DNA of 64,000 bases from Pseudoduganella lurida (lineage in GTDB: Bacteria; Pseudomonadota; Gammaproteobacteria; Burkholderiales; Burkholderiaceae_D). Position 1 is the stretch's first letter; each line of letters starts with the position of its first letter. Location: contig NZ_VLLB01000002.1 of the NCBI RefSeq assembly GCF_007830455.1, forward strand, positions 620,001 to 684,000, read 5' to 3'. A program made the position numbers and the translations under genes. Positions 31,815 to 40,314 of this stretch are shown in pieces. The notes under the pieces were generated by a model. The model worked only from the letters and a program-made list of their open reading frames with translations, did not search any database and was not told the DNA's origin.

Positions 31815-34409
31815 CTAGTCGTCCTCCACGTGCTCCACGTGCTCCACGCGCGCCACCAGCCCCGCCCTGCCCTTGCGGTCGAAGGCCGCCACCTTGATGA
31901 CGCCCCGTTCCGCGATCGGCCCCGTCACCGGCCTGCTGGCCGACGTCGGATCGCTGCCGTCGGTCGTGTAGCGCAGCGTGAAGCCGGGCAGCACATGATT
32001 GACCAGCACGCGGCCGCCTTCCACCAGCAGCCCTGGCGGCGCGATGCGGTACGCCACGTCCACGCCATCCAGGTCGAGGCGCGGCAGCACCCGCCCGCCC
32101 AGCGCATTGACGAAGCCGGACCAGGCGGTGCGGTGCAGTGCCGCCGCCTTCGTTTTATCGGCTTCGGTGGCCCACGCCGGATCGGCGGCCCAGGCCCGCT
32201 CCGCCACCGCCAGCAGGCGCGGCATGACGAGGTACTCGACGCTGGCCGGTTCGCGCAGCGTTTCGGTGAAGATGGTGGCCTCCAGGCCGCGCACCTTGCC
32301 CTTGCCGTAATCGGTCAGGCCGTCCTTGCCGAGGCGCTGGGCATCGCTGGCGTTCTTCAGGTAGTCGAACGGGATGAAGTCGTACACCGTATCGAGCTCG
32401 ATGTAGTCGCCCCAGTTCACGCCCGGCTCCTCGGGGTTCGGGTTGTAGGCCATGTCCATGTACATCTTCGTGACGGGCGCCAGCACGATGTCGTAGCCGG
32501 CATTGGCGAGCCGGTAGGCCAGGTCCTCGGCACCCTCCGTGTTGTTCCACACGTAGGCGCTGAAGCCCCGCTGCGTGAAGCGCGGGTTCGGGATCAGCTT
32601 GTGGCGGCCGGCCAGCATCGTCTTGCGCGCGGCGATCTCCTCCCAGCCGGACATGAACAGGCCGCGCTTGCGCAGCATGCCGTCCACGCGGTCGTAGAAG
32701 TAGTCCCACAGGTCGGCGGTGGTGGCCAGCTTGTGCTTCTGCATCATCGCGTGCGCAGCGGGTGAGCCTTCCCAGGCGCCGTTCGGCAGTTCGTCGCCCC
32801 CCATGTAAAGCGTGTGCAGCGGCACGCCGGCAGCGCGGTGCAGCTTCACCACTTCGTCCACCACGTGCTCGACGAAGGTGTAGCTCGATTCCAGGCCTGG
32901 ATTGAGCACGTGATCGGTGTACAGCTGCGGCGACTTGTAGACGGACTTGTCGGCAAAATCGTTGAGCAGGTACTTTGCCGCCTCCTTGCTGCCCGCCGCT
33001 TTCAGGCGGTGGTAGCGCGCTTCCATCGCCTGCACGGCGGCGCGCGCGTGGCCCGGCATCTCGAGTTCCGGGATCACTTCGATATGGCGCGCCGCCGCGT
33101 AGCGCAGGATGGCGATGTAGTCGGCGCGGCTGTAGTAGCCGCTGCCATGCGGGTCCTGCGGGTCGGGACCGGAACCATAGGCGGGCTGCAGGCGCACGCC
33201 CGGCTTCGCGCTGTGGCCACGCACCGCACCGATCGACGTCAGTTCCGGCAGGCCGGCAATCTCCAGGCGCCAGCCCTCGTCCTCAGTCAGGTGGAAGTGG
33301 AACTTGTTCATCTTGAAGCGCGCCATCAGGTCGAGCCACTTGAACACCGTTTCCTTGTTCTGGAAGTTGCGGCTCACGTCCAGCATGAAGCCGCGATAGC
33401 CGAAGCGCGGCGCATCCGTGATGGACACTTCCGGCAGCGCCAGGTCGGCCGCGCTGGGCAAGGGCAGCAGGTCGCGCAGTGTTTGCAGGCCGTACGAAAC
33501 GCCGGCCGCGCTGTTGCCGACGATGTCGATGCCGGTGCTGCGAACGGCCAGCGTGTATGCTTCCGGCGAGTCCTGGCCCGCGACCTGGCCCACGCTCAGG
33601 CGCAGCGGCGGTCCGCCGGCCGGCAGGTCGGCCGGGAACAGCGAACGTGCCAGCGCCGCTTCGTTCCTGAGAGCGGCCGGGGCCGCGATGGCCGGCAGCG
33701 CCTTCACCGCGAGCGTGCCAGCGCCCTGTTCCAGCTTCAGGGGAGTGGGGAACACGGGTGGCACCGCCGATGCCGGCAGCGTGTCCGCATGCAGGTTGGC
33801 CCGATAGGTATCGGCCGGGGTGACGAGCGGCCGGTGGCCCGTGTTGCCCTTGTCGGTCTGCTCCGGTCGCGTGACGGGCAGCAGCGCGTAATCCTTGATG
33901 GCCACGCCCACGTCCGGCGCCGCGTCATACACCAGGTAGGGACCGACGGGCGCCTTGCCCAGCTTGATCACGATGTCGGGATGGTAGTACACGATGTCGA
34001 GCGTCTGCCCCGGCGCCAGGCCGGCGAAGTTCGCGTCCGGACGCACGCGGAAGTAGCTGCCGGCAACCTGTTCGAGGACCAGATTGCCTGGCAGGGCGCC
34101 CGGCGTCACGCCATCCATCGAATTGAAGTACAGCGACCACCCCTGTGGCGGCAGGGGCCGGGTGTCGCGGTTGGTCAGGATCAGGCGCGCCTGCGTGCGG
34201 GCGCCCGGGCCCTGGGCGGCAAATTCGTTGCGTTGCAGTTCCCAGCGAAGCTGCAGGCGCGCGCCGCTGGCGACATCGGCCGGCACGGCCGATGCCGCCG
34301 GTTGCGCAGGCGCCGCCCGTGCCACGGTCAGGGGCGCAACCGGCGCCATGAGGGCCATCAGCAGGGCCAGCGCACGGCTGCCGTTCAGTGTTTTGTTCAG
34401 TGTTCGCAT
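31815..34409 (-). CDS. GH20 beta-N-acetylhexosaminidase
   Basis: An 864-residue secreted enzyme that removes terminal beta-GlcNAc or GalNAc. Order: signal peptide (1-32), CHB_HEX-type carbohydrate-binding domain (about 50-180; LQLRWELQRNEFAAQG, GWSLYFNS), GH20b domain (about 215-330), catalytic barrel from about 335 (GYRGFMLDVSRNFQNKETVFKWLDLMARFKMNKFHFHLTEDEGWRLEI) and the catalytic pair Asp539-Glu540 in YMGGDELPNGAW, then a CHB_HEX_C beta-domain (YTTDGSDPTS). This layout is that of chitobiases. The C-terminus ends VEHVEHVEDD from a short 9-bp repeat. It follows a strong terminator, so it starts a separate unit or is read through at low level. Confidence 0.93.
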   Translation of the reverse strand: MRTLNKTLNGSRALALLMALMAPVAPLTVARAAPAQPAASAVPADVASGARLQLRWELQRNEFAAQGPGARTQARLILTNRDTRPLPPQGWSLYFNSMDGVTPGALPGNLVLEQVAGSYFRVRPDANFAGLAPGQTLDIVYYHPDIVIKLGKAPVGPYLVYDAAPDVGVAIKDYALLPVTRPEQTDKGNTGHRPLVTPADTYRANLHADTLPASAVPPVFPTPLKLEQGAGTLAVKALPAIAAPAALRNEAALARSLFPADLPAGGPPLRLSVGQVAGQDSPEAYTLAVRSTGIDIVGNSAAGVSYGLQTLRDLLPLPSAADLALPEVSITDAPRFGYRGFMLDVSRNFQNKETVFKWLDLMARFKMNKFHFHLTEDEGWRLEIAGLPELTSIGAVRGHSAKPGVRLQPAYGSGPDPQDPHGSGYYSRADYIAILRYAAARHIEVIPELEMPGHARAAVQAMEARYHRLKAAGSKEAAKYLLNDFADKSVYKSPQLYTDHVLNPGLESSYTFVEHVVDEVVKLHRAAGVPLHTLYMGGDELPNGAWEGSPAAHAMMQKHKLATTADLWDYFYDRVDGMLRKRGLFMSGWEEIAARKTMLAGRHKLIPNPRFTQRGFSAYVWNNTEGAEDLAYRLANAGYDIVLAPVTKMYMDMAYNPNPEEPGVNWGDYIELDTVYDFIPFDYLKNASDAQRLGKDGLTDYGKGKVRGLEATIFTETLREPASVEYLVMPRLLAVAERAWAADPAWATEADKTKAAALHRTAWSGFVNALGGRVLPRLDLDGVDVAYRIAPPGLLVEGGRVLVNHVLPGFTLRYTTDGSDPTSASRPVTGPIAERGVIKVAAFDRKGRAGLVARVEHVEHVEDD

Positions 34410-34429
34410 GCCCTAAGTCTCTCCATGCC

Positions 34430-34468
34430 AGCCAGGAAAAAAGACCGGCGCCGCGCCCGGCGCCGGTC
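34430..34468 (-). terminator. Rho-independent terminator after the 34522 gene
   Basis: A perfect 10-bp stem GACCGGCGCC (34443-34452) and GGCGCCGGTC (34459-34468) with a 6-base loop. It is followed on the minus strand by TCTTTTTTCC. It lies 54 bases past the stop of the sugar-binding protein and 21 bases before the GH20 start, separating the receptor operon from the GH20/two-component operon. Confidence 0.9.
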
Positions 34469-34521
34469 GAAGATTCACGTCGAATTCAAGGGATCGGACC
34501 CGATGTGAAGTACTGCTGGTA

Positions 34522-35787
34522 CTACTTTTGCTGCGGTTTGTACCACTTTGCAAAACCATCCTGCAACCTGGCGGCCGCTGCATGCGGCGCCAGGCTGCCA
34601 TTCAACACCTGCGCATTGACTTCCCACAGCTCGCTCTCCATGCTGGGCTGGCCGCGGTTCAGCACCTGCGCGTTGAAGCGGATCGTCGATGCGCATGCGT
34701 TGCGCCATTCGGCCATCTGCTTGGCCACCGGGTCGCGCATGGCGATCAGGTGGTTCGACAGCGTGAAGAAGCCGGTGAGCCGGTTGGTGTACAGGTCCGC
34801 GAATTCCTGCGAACCGACCCACGCCAGGAACTGCAGTGCATCGGCGCGGTTCTTCGACTTGCGGTTGATGCCCAGGCCCAGGTCCATGTGGTCGGAGATG
34901 AAGCAGGCATCGCCCGCCCTGCGCACCGGCGGCGCGAAGGCGCCCAGCTCCAGGCCGGGCGTCTGCGCGAAGTGGGCGATCTCCCAGGAGCCGGTCGGGA
35001 AGATCGCCGCGCGCCCGGTGGCGAACAGCGCCTTGCTGTCGGCGTAGCTTTGCGTGTTGGCCGTCTTCGGCAGGTAGGTTCCGAGGCGCGCCTCGAACTG
35101 CAGGGCCTCCACGAACGGCGCGTCCGTCAGCTTCGCGCGGCCGCCGATCAGTGCCTTGCGGCCCGCCTCGCCGCGCCAGAAATTCGGGCCGATGCTGGTA
35201 AAGACCATCTGGCTCGCCTCCCACTGCTCCGCCGTCCCGAGCGCCAGCGGCGCCACGCCGGACTTCTTCAGCACATCGAGCACGGTGAAGAAATCGTCGA
35301 CGGTGCGCGGCGGCTGCAGGTCCAGCCGGTTGAAGATCTTCTTGTTGTACAGGAAGCCGTGGATGACCGAGGCAACCGGCATGCAGAAGATGTCGTTGCC
35401 GTCGTCCGTCTGCCACGCCACCATCGCCGTCGGCGCGAAGTTCTGCATGCCGGGGCGGCCATTGAGCTTTTCCAGGTAGCCCTTGCGGTACAGCGCCAGC
35501 GACACGTCGAACGGGCGGCAGGCGACCAGGTCGCCCGCCGTACCCGCTGCCAGCCGGCCCGCCACGCCGGCGTCATAGGCGGTGGGCGTGGTCGGCGCGA
35601 ACTTCACCTCGATGCCGGGATGGTTGCGTTCGAACGCGGGAATCAGCACCTGTTCCCACAGCGCCTTGTCGTCCACCCGCCAGCTTTCGATCACCAGCGT
35701 GCCGGCGCGTGCTGCCGTGCCGAGGCACAGCGCCAGCAGAAAGGCGCATCCGAGGAGGCGGATGAAACGATTCGGCATCGGCGGCAT
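34522..35787 (-). CDS. Second orphan ABC-type sugar-binding protein
   Basis: A 421-residue exported protein (signal: FIRLLGCAFLLALCLGTAARAG) of solute-binding family 1: LVIESWRVDDKALWEQVLIPAFERNHPGIEVKF, then AGTAGDLVACRPFDV, PVASVIHGFLYNKKIFN, FATGRAAIFPTGSWEI and DHMDLGLGINRKSKN. It starts one base after the stop of an unrecognised lipoprotein and shares an operon with a TonB receptor and an MFS transporter. No ABC permease or ATPase is present. It could be a periplasmic carrier or buffer for sugars imported by the receptor, or a ligand presenter for the nearby kinase. It is only distantly similar to the protein at 30377. Confidence 0.85.
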   Translation of the reverse strand: MPPMPNRFIRLLGCAFLLALCLGTAARAGTLVIESWRVDDKALWEQVLIPAFERNHPGIEVKFAPTTPTAYDAGVAGRLAAGTAGDLVACRPFDVSLALYRKGYLEKLNGRPGMQNFAPTAMVAWQTDDGNDIFCMPVASVIHGFLYNKKIFNRLDLQPPRTVDDFFTVLDVLKKSGVAPLALGTAEQWEASQMVFTSIGPNFWRGEAGRKALIGGRAKLTDAPFVEALQFEARLGTYLPKTANTQSYADSKALFATGRAAIFPTGSWEIAHFAQTPGLELGAFAPPVRRAGDACFISDHMDLGLGINRKSKNRADALQFLAWVGSQEFADLYTNRLTGFFTLSNHLIAMRDPVAKQMAEWRNACASTIRFNAQVLNRGQPSMESELWEVNAQVLNGSLAPHAAAARLQDGFAKWYKPQQK

Positions 35788-35788
35788 C

Positions 35789-37498
35789 TCAATAATGCGC
35801 GTACGGGTTCTTCGCCTGGTTGGCGTAGTACAGCCAGGCGGTGCCGGCCACGCTGCCCGAACTGGTGAAGTCGCCGTTGGCGTTCTGCGTGGCGTACGGC
35901 ATGTTGCGCAGCTTGTCGACCATGTAGTTCATCGACTCCAGGATATCCGTCGCCGTGTTGCCCGCGCAGGTCATGGTGCCGGCACCCTGCCGCATGGCCA
36001 TGACGGCACCCAGGCTGCCTTCGCTCCACACGAACGGGGATGACGAGGGCACGCCGTCATAGATCACGTCGTAGAAGCCGACGATGCCGGTGACCTTGCG
36101 CGACGGGTAATCGAGCTTGCCGGTGGTGGTGAAGTAGTCGCACATGGCCGGCAGCGCCGCCGCGAAGTTCTGGTTCGCGCTGCCCGTGTTCCCCAGGGCC
36201 AGCACCGACCAGGAATAATTGTCGAGATAGCGCTCGCTGGTATTGAGCGTGTTCGTGTTGGCATCGTAGCCGCCCAGGAAGCGGCTGCCGTTCCACAGGC
36301 TCTCGGACATCCTGCGCAGCGCCGTGGCCGCCGTCTGGTACTGGGTGCCGCCATTGAGCGCGTAGTACTGGTGCATGCTGGCGTAGGCGTCGAGCTGGTG
36401 CTCCAGCGCGTAGATGCCGGCGCGGCCCGCCACGTAGTTGGTCGGTGCGAAGCGCAGGCCCTTCTGCGCCGTGCCGTTGACAGTGATGTTCACCAGCTCG
36501 CCCAGCAGGTAGTTGTGCAGCTTCGTCGACATCGCCAGATATTTTTTACTGGCGAAGGCCTTCTGGTAGGCGTTCAGCGCCATGCCGAACCAGGCGTTCG
36601 AGCCGGCGATGCGCATGTTCACCCCGGCATTGCCGTCCTCGCCATCCGTCAGGTAGGAGAATACCCAGGCGCCGGACGGGCCCTGCAGCTTGGCCATCGC
36701 ATTGATGACCAGGTCCGCATGCGCCTGGTCGCCGGCCAGGCTGAAGGCGATCACGGCCAGTGCCTGGTCGTACAGGAAGGCCGAATCCATGTCGCGGAAG
36801 CTGCGGATCAGGCGCCCGTCGCCATACGGGCCGCCCGTGATCAGCGGCGTGTTCATCATGCCCTGCAGCCCGGCGATCTGGGCGTTGGTGGACGTCATGG
36901 CGGCGGGGAAGTACGCCGCCGTATAAGCCTTCAGCACGGCCGGATCGGCGGGCAGCGACAGCTTGGTGGTGGTGGTCACGCGCCCGCTGCAGGTGGCCGT
37001 GGCCGCGTTGCAGTTCGATGCCGACAGCGGATTGTAGGTGCTCGGGTAGAGGATCAGCACGGCGCGGTCGGCACTGCCCACGGAACGCGGCAGCGTGACG
37101 GTGAACGTGCCGTTGGCGGCGATGGTGACGGCGGCATCGGCCTGCCAGTAGAACACGTCGTTGTGCAGGAACACGCCGATGCGGTAGTTCTGCACGCTGC
37201 CCGATGCCAGCGTGTGCGTGCCGGTGAAGACGGTCTGCGAGGCGGACTGGGTGAGCTGCGCAATGCCGAACGTGACGGCCGGCGCGGCGGCCAGCGGCGG
37301 CTCGTTGTACGGGTAGTCCAGCCCGGACCACACGGGCCACGGCGACTTCTGCGCTGCCGCCACGGTCAGGCCACCGGCCAGCAACCGCTCGCCGGCCGGC
37401 GCATCGGCGCCATTGCCGCCGCAGCCCGCCAGCGTTCCCAGGCCGGCCGCGAGCAGGGTCCGTCCGATCCGTTTCACATCGTTCTTCGCACCACGCAT
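35789..37498 (-). CDS. Unrecognised lipoprotein with predicted (alpha/alpha)-barrel
   Basis: A 569-residue lipoprotein (lipobox LAGC, Cys26; AAGGAG before ATG 37498). Residues about 65-195 look like a beta-rich domain (VTFGIAQLTQSASQTVFTG, YRIGVFLHNDVFYW, FTVTLPRSVGSADRAVLIL). Residues about 230-560 repeat helical, aromatic-rich segments: SFRDMDSAFLYDQALAVIAFSLAG, AWVFSYLTDGEDG, IAGSNAWFGMALNAYQKAF, YALEHQLDAYASMHQYYAL and SERYLDNYSWSVLALGNTG. This is the look of an (alpha/alpha)6 toroid as in many glycosidases and lyases. Conserved Asp/Glu/Trp clusters would suit a carbohydrate active site. I cannot assign a family. Its operon with a TonB receptor suggests surface glycan capture or hydrolysis. 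Confidence 0.7.
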   Translation of the reverse strand: MRGAKNDVKRIGRTLLAAGLGTLAGCGGNGADAPAGERLLAGGLTVAAAQKSPWPVWSGLDYPYNEPPLAAAPAVTFGIAQLTQSASQTVFTGTHTLASGSVQNYRIGVFLHNDVFYWQADAAVTIAANGTFTVTLPRSVGSADRAVLILYPSTYNPLSASNCNAATATCSGRVTTTTKLSLPADPAVLKAYTAAYFPAAMTSTNAQIAGLQGMMNTPLITGGPYGDGRLIRSFRDMDSAFLYDQALAVIAFSLAGDQAHADLVINAMAKLQGPSGAWVFSYLTDGEDGNAGVNMRIAGSNAWFGMALNAYQKAFASKKYLAMSTKLHNYLLGELVNITVNGTAQKGLRFAPTNYVAGRAGIYALEHQLDAYASMHQYYALNGGTQYQTAATALRRMSESLWNGSRFLGGYDANTNTLNTSERYLDNYSWSVLALGNTGSANQNFAAALPAMCDYFTTTGKLDYPSRKVTGIVGFYDVIYDGVPSSSPFVWSEGSLGAVMAMRQGAGTMTCAGNTATDILESMNYMVDKLRNMPYATQNANGDFTSSGSVAGTAWLYYANQAKNPYAHY

Positions 37499-37568
37499 GA
37501 CAGTCTCCTTCGGGTTGACGATCGGTGCACCAGCCGCCGGCGGCGGCCGGTGTTGCAACGTTAAACGC

Positions 37569-40229
37569 TTACCACTCGGCGCCCACCCGCAGGCCGAACA
37601 TGCGCGGGTCGTTGTACTGGCCGATCACGTAGCCCGGGTCGACGATGCGCGCATTGTTCTTCGCAAAGACGTCGCTCAGGTTGTTCACGTACAGCTCCGC
37701 ATGCCATTTGCCGGACGGCGCGGTCAGGCGCAGCGACGCGTCGTACGTGGCGTAGGCGTTCTGCATATTGCCCACGTGCGGATTGTCCAGGTTCTGGATG
37801 CTGAAGTACATCTTGTCCTGCCAGCGGGCCGATACGCGCGGCGTGAGCAGGTAGTCGCCCGGCAGCGCGAACTCCTGCGATGCCTCGATGCGTGCCGAAT
37901 TGCGCGGCGCGTTCGGCAGGTCGTTGCCCACCACGTTGACGGGGAACTTGCCGATCAGCGCAGGATCGGTGCCGCTGTAGCGCACGCAGGCCGGCACGCC
38001 GTACGTTTCGCGGAATGGACCGCAGGGCACGTCGCGCCAGGTCTGCGTGAAGTCCGGGTACGACGACACCTTCGCGCGCAGGTGCGAGTACGAGAAGTTG
38101 ACCTCGGCGCCCGTCCATGGCCGGTATTTGCCTTCCAGTTCCAGGCCGGAGATCTTCGCTTCCGCCGCGTTGGTGGTGCCGTACAGGACCACCGCATCGC
38201 ATGCCGGCGTGGCCGCGGTGCACGGGATCTGCGGGATGATCTTGCCCGCCTGGACGGCACCCGTCATCTGCATGTCCTTGTAGCGGCTGTGGAAGGCGGT
38301 GGCCGAGAAGGTCAGTCGGTTGTCCAGCATGCGGCCCTTGTAGCCGATCTCGAAGTTGGTCAGCGTCTCCGGCTTGAAGGCCAGGAACGTGTAGTGCGGG
38401 CCCGGGGTCATGTCCGCGCAGTTGCCGTTCAGGCCGCGCGCGCAGATGTTCTGCTTGTCGCTGAAGCCGCCCGCCTTGTAGCCGGTGGACAGGGACGTGA
38501 ACAGGAAGTCCGTCGGCGTGGCCTGGTACGACAGGCCGAGGCGCCAGGTGAACTTGTTCCAGGAGTCCTTGTTGCTGCTGATGTCCGGCACGATGGCCGG
38601 GTTCAAGCCGCCCACGCCGTAGTAGGCGCCCTGCCCCACCAGCAGGTCCGAACTGTTGAAGTAGCGGCCCGCGTTCGGGTTGAACGTGCCCTGGAAGTAG
38701 GAGTACGGGTCGCCGGAGGTGCCGGAGTCGTAGAACTTGCCGTTCTTGTCCTCGCGCTCGTCGCGCGTCATGCGGCCACCCACCGTGAGGTTCCATTTCG
38801 GCGCGAACGCCCAGTCGGCCTGGCCGAAGACGGCCTTCGAGTCGGACTGGCGGTCCTGCTGGTCGTACAGGTAGTAGTACGGCTGGCCGGGCAGCTGCAC
38901 CATCGAGGAGATGTCGTCCTCGCCGAATTCGATGGCGTTCTTCTCGTGCATCCAGAACAGGCCCGTGACGTAGCGCAGGCTGCCCGTTTCGCCGCGCAGC
39001 TGCAGCTCGTTGACGGTGGTGCGGAATTTCGAGCCGTTGGTGAACGTGGCGGTGTCGTTCAGCAGGCCGCCGTAGATGTTCACGTCCGCCGCCAGCGGCT
39101 GGTAGCCGGCATCGCCGTCGCGGATCTGGCGGCGCTTCTGCACCGCGTACGACGAATTCCACTCCACCGTGGTGGTCGAAGTCGGCGACCACGTGAAGCG
39201 GCTGCGGTAGGTGTCGATGGTCCAGTGCAGCGCGCCGGGCACGTTGATCTTCACGTCCCACTGGTCGCCCTGGCACGCGTAGGCCGTGCCGGCCGCCATC
39301 TCGCAGTCCTTCAGGGCGATATCGCCGGCGCCGTTGTTGGTGTAGCGCTCGTAGGCACCCAGCCATTCCAGGCGGTCGCCGATCTTCCAGCGGGCCTGCA
39401 GGCGCGCTGCCCATTCGTTCTTGTTGCCGTAGGCCTTGTCGGCGCCGACGGGCACGTTGTGGCGCTGGTCCACGTCCGGGATGACGTTGCCGGCCGCGTC
39501 GCGCGCCGGCGTGATGCCGAACTCGGGGAAGTTCGCGGCATAGAAATCCTGCGACTGGTTCAGGTAGCTGTCGCGCTTGACGGCCATGCCCGTGACGCGC
39601 ATCGCGAAGTTGTCGCTGACGGGGATGTTCTGCGCGACCGAGGCCTGGCGCAGGTTGTAGTTGCCCACGGCGACATTGGCCATCCCCTCGGACGAGCCGA
39701 ACTTGGGCTTCGCGGGGATGATGTTGATGCTGCCGCCGGTGGCGTTACGGCCGAACAGCGTGCCCTGCGGGCCGCGCAGTACTTCCACCTGGTCCAGGTC
39801 GAACAGCAGCGCCAGCGCCGACTGCGGGCGCGGCGTGTAGATGCCGTCCACGTGCAGGCTGACGGCCGGGTTGCCGATCTCGGTGAAGTCGTTGCTGCTC
39901 ACGCCGCGCATCGAGATCTTCACGCCGGAGCTGCCGTCGGTCGCGCTGCCCAGCTGCAGGTTGGGCACTTCACCGGACAGGCCGCGGATATCGGTGATGC
40001 CCTTGCGGGTCAGCTCGTCCTGCGTGACGGCCGTCATCGACACGGGAGTCTTGAGCAGCGAGGTGGAATGGCGCGTGGCCGTGACCACGACTTCCGGAAT
40101 TTCGTTCCTGTTCGCTGCCGCGGCGGGTGCGGTGGCACCCTCCTGGGCCAGTGCCGGCCATGCGGCAACGCCGCAGGCCCCGGCGACGGCCATGCTGATG
40201 AGGGTTTTTCTGGTGCTCGTTCGGGACAT
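37569..40229 (-). CDS. TonB-dependent outer-membrane receptor
   Basis: An 886-residue receptor. It has a signal peptide (RKTLISMAVAGACGVAAWPALAQ), TonB box EVVVTA, the plug motifs MTAVTQDELTRKGITDIRGLSGEVPN, SLHVDGIYTPRPQSALALLFDLDQVEVLRGPQGTLFGRNATGG, and the barrel ending in ...RVGAEW. This plug style (LRGPQGTLFGRNATGG) belongs to the broad CirA/FyuA-like class, unlike the two DSIVAEDIG-type receptors at 15239 and 52926. AGGAG precedes ATG 40229. Gene order with an MFS transporter upstream and a lipoprotein and sugar-binding protein downstream, plus GH20 beyond, suggests uptake of amino-sugar oligosaccharides. That substrate is inference. Confidence 0.92.
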   Translation of the reverse strand: MSRTSTRKTLISMAVAGACGVAAWPALAQEGATAPAAAANRNEIPEVVVTATRHSTSLLKTPVSMTAVTQDELTRKGITDIRGLSGEVPNLQLGSATDGSSGVKISMRGVSSNDFTEIGNPAVSLHVDGIYTPRPQSALALLFDLDQVEVLRGPQGTLFGRNATGGSINIIPAKPKFGSSEGMANVAVGNYNLRQASVAQNIPVSDNFAMRVTGMAVKRDSYLNQSQDFYAANFPEFGITPARDAAGNVIPDVDQRHNVPVGADKAYGNKNEWAARLQARWKIGDRLEWLGAYERYTNNGAGDIALKDCEMAAGTAYACQGDQWDVKINVPGALHWTIDTYRSRFTWSPTSTTTVEWNSSYAVQKRRQIRDGDAGYQPLAADVNIYGGLLNDTATFTNGSKFRTTVNELQLRGETGSLRYVTGLFWMHEKNAIEFGEDDISSMVQLPGQPYYYLYDQQDRQSDSKAVFGQADWAFAPKWNLTVGGRMTRDEREDKNGKFYDSGTSGDPYSYFQGTFNPNAGRYFNSSDLLVGQGAYYGVGGLNPAIVPDISSNKDSWNKFTWRLGLSYQATPTDFLFTSLSTGYKAGGFSDKQNICARGLNGNCADMTPGPHYTFLAFKPETLTNFEIGYKGRMLDNRLTFSATAFHSRYKDMQMTGAVQAGKIIPQIPCTAATPACDAVVLYGTTNAAEAKISGLELEGKYRPWTGAEVNFSYSHLRAKVSSYPDFTQTWRDVPCGPFRETYGVPACVRYSGTDPALIGKFPVNVVGNDLPNAPRNSARIEASQEFALPGDYLLTPRVSARWQDKMYFSIQNLDNPHVGNMQNAYATYDASLRLTAPSGKWHAELYVNNLSDVFAKNNARIVDPGYVIGQYNDPRMFGLRVGAEW

Positions 40230-40314
40230 CTGGAGACTCCTGTTTTTGTTAAAGACGATGAACCACACAGCGCCGGGGCGCAGACAGTCTTGCGACGGAA
40301 ATCGGGAAAGCGGA

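Noticed and set aside
30377..35787. A complete ABC sugar importer
   Set aside because: Two binding proteins are present but no permease or ATP-binding subunit was found on either strand in the window.
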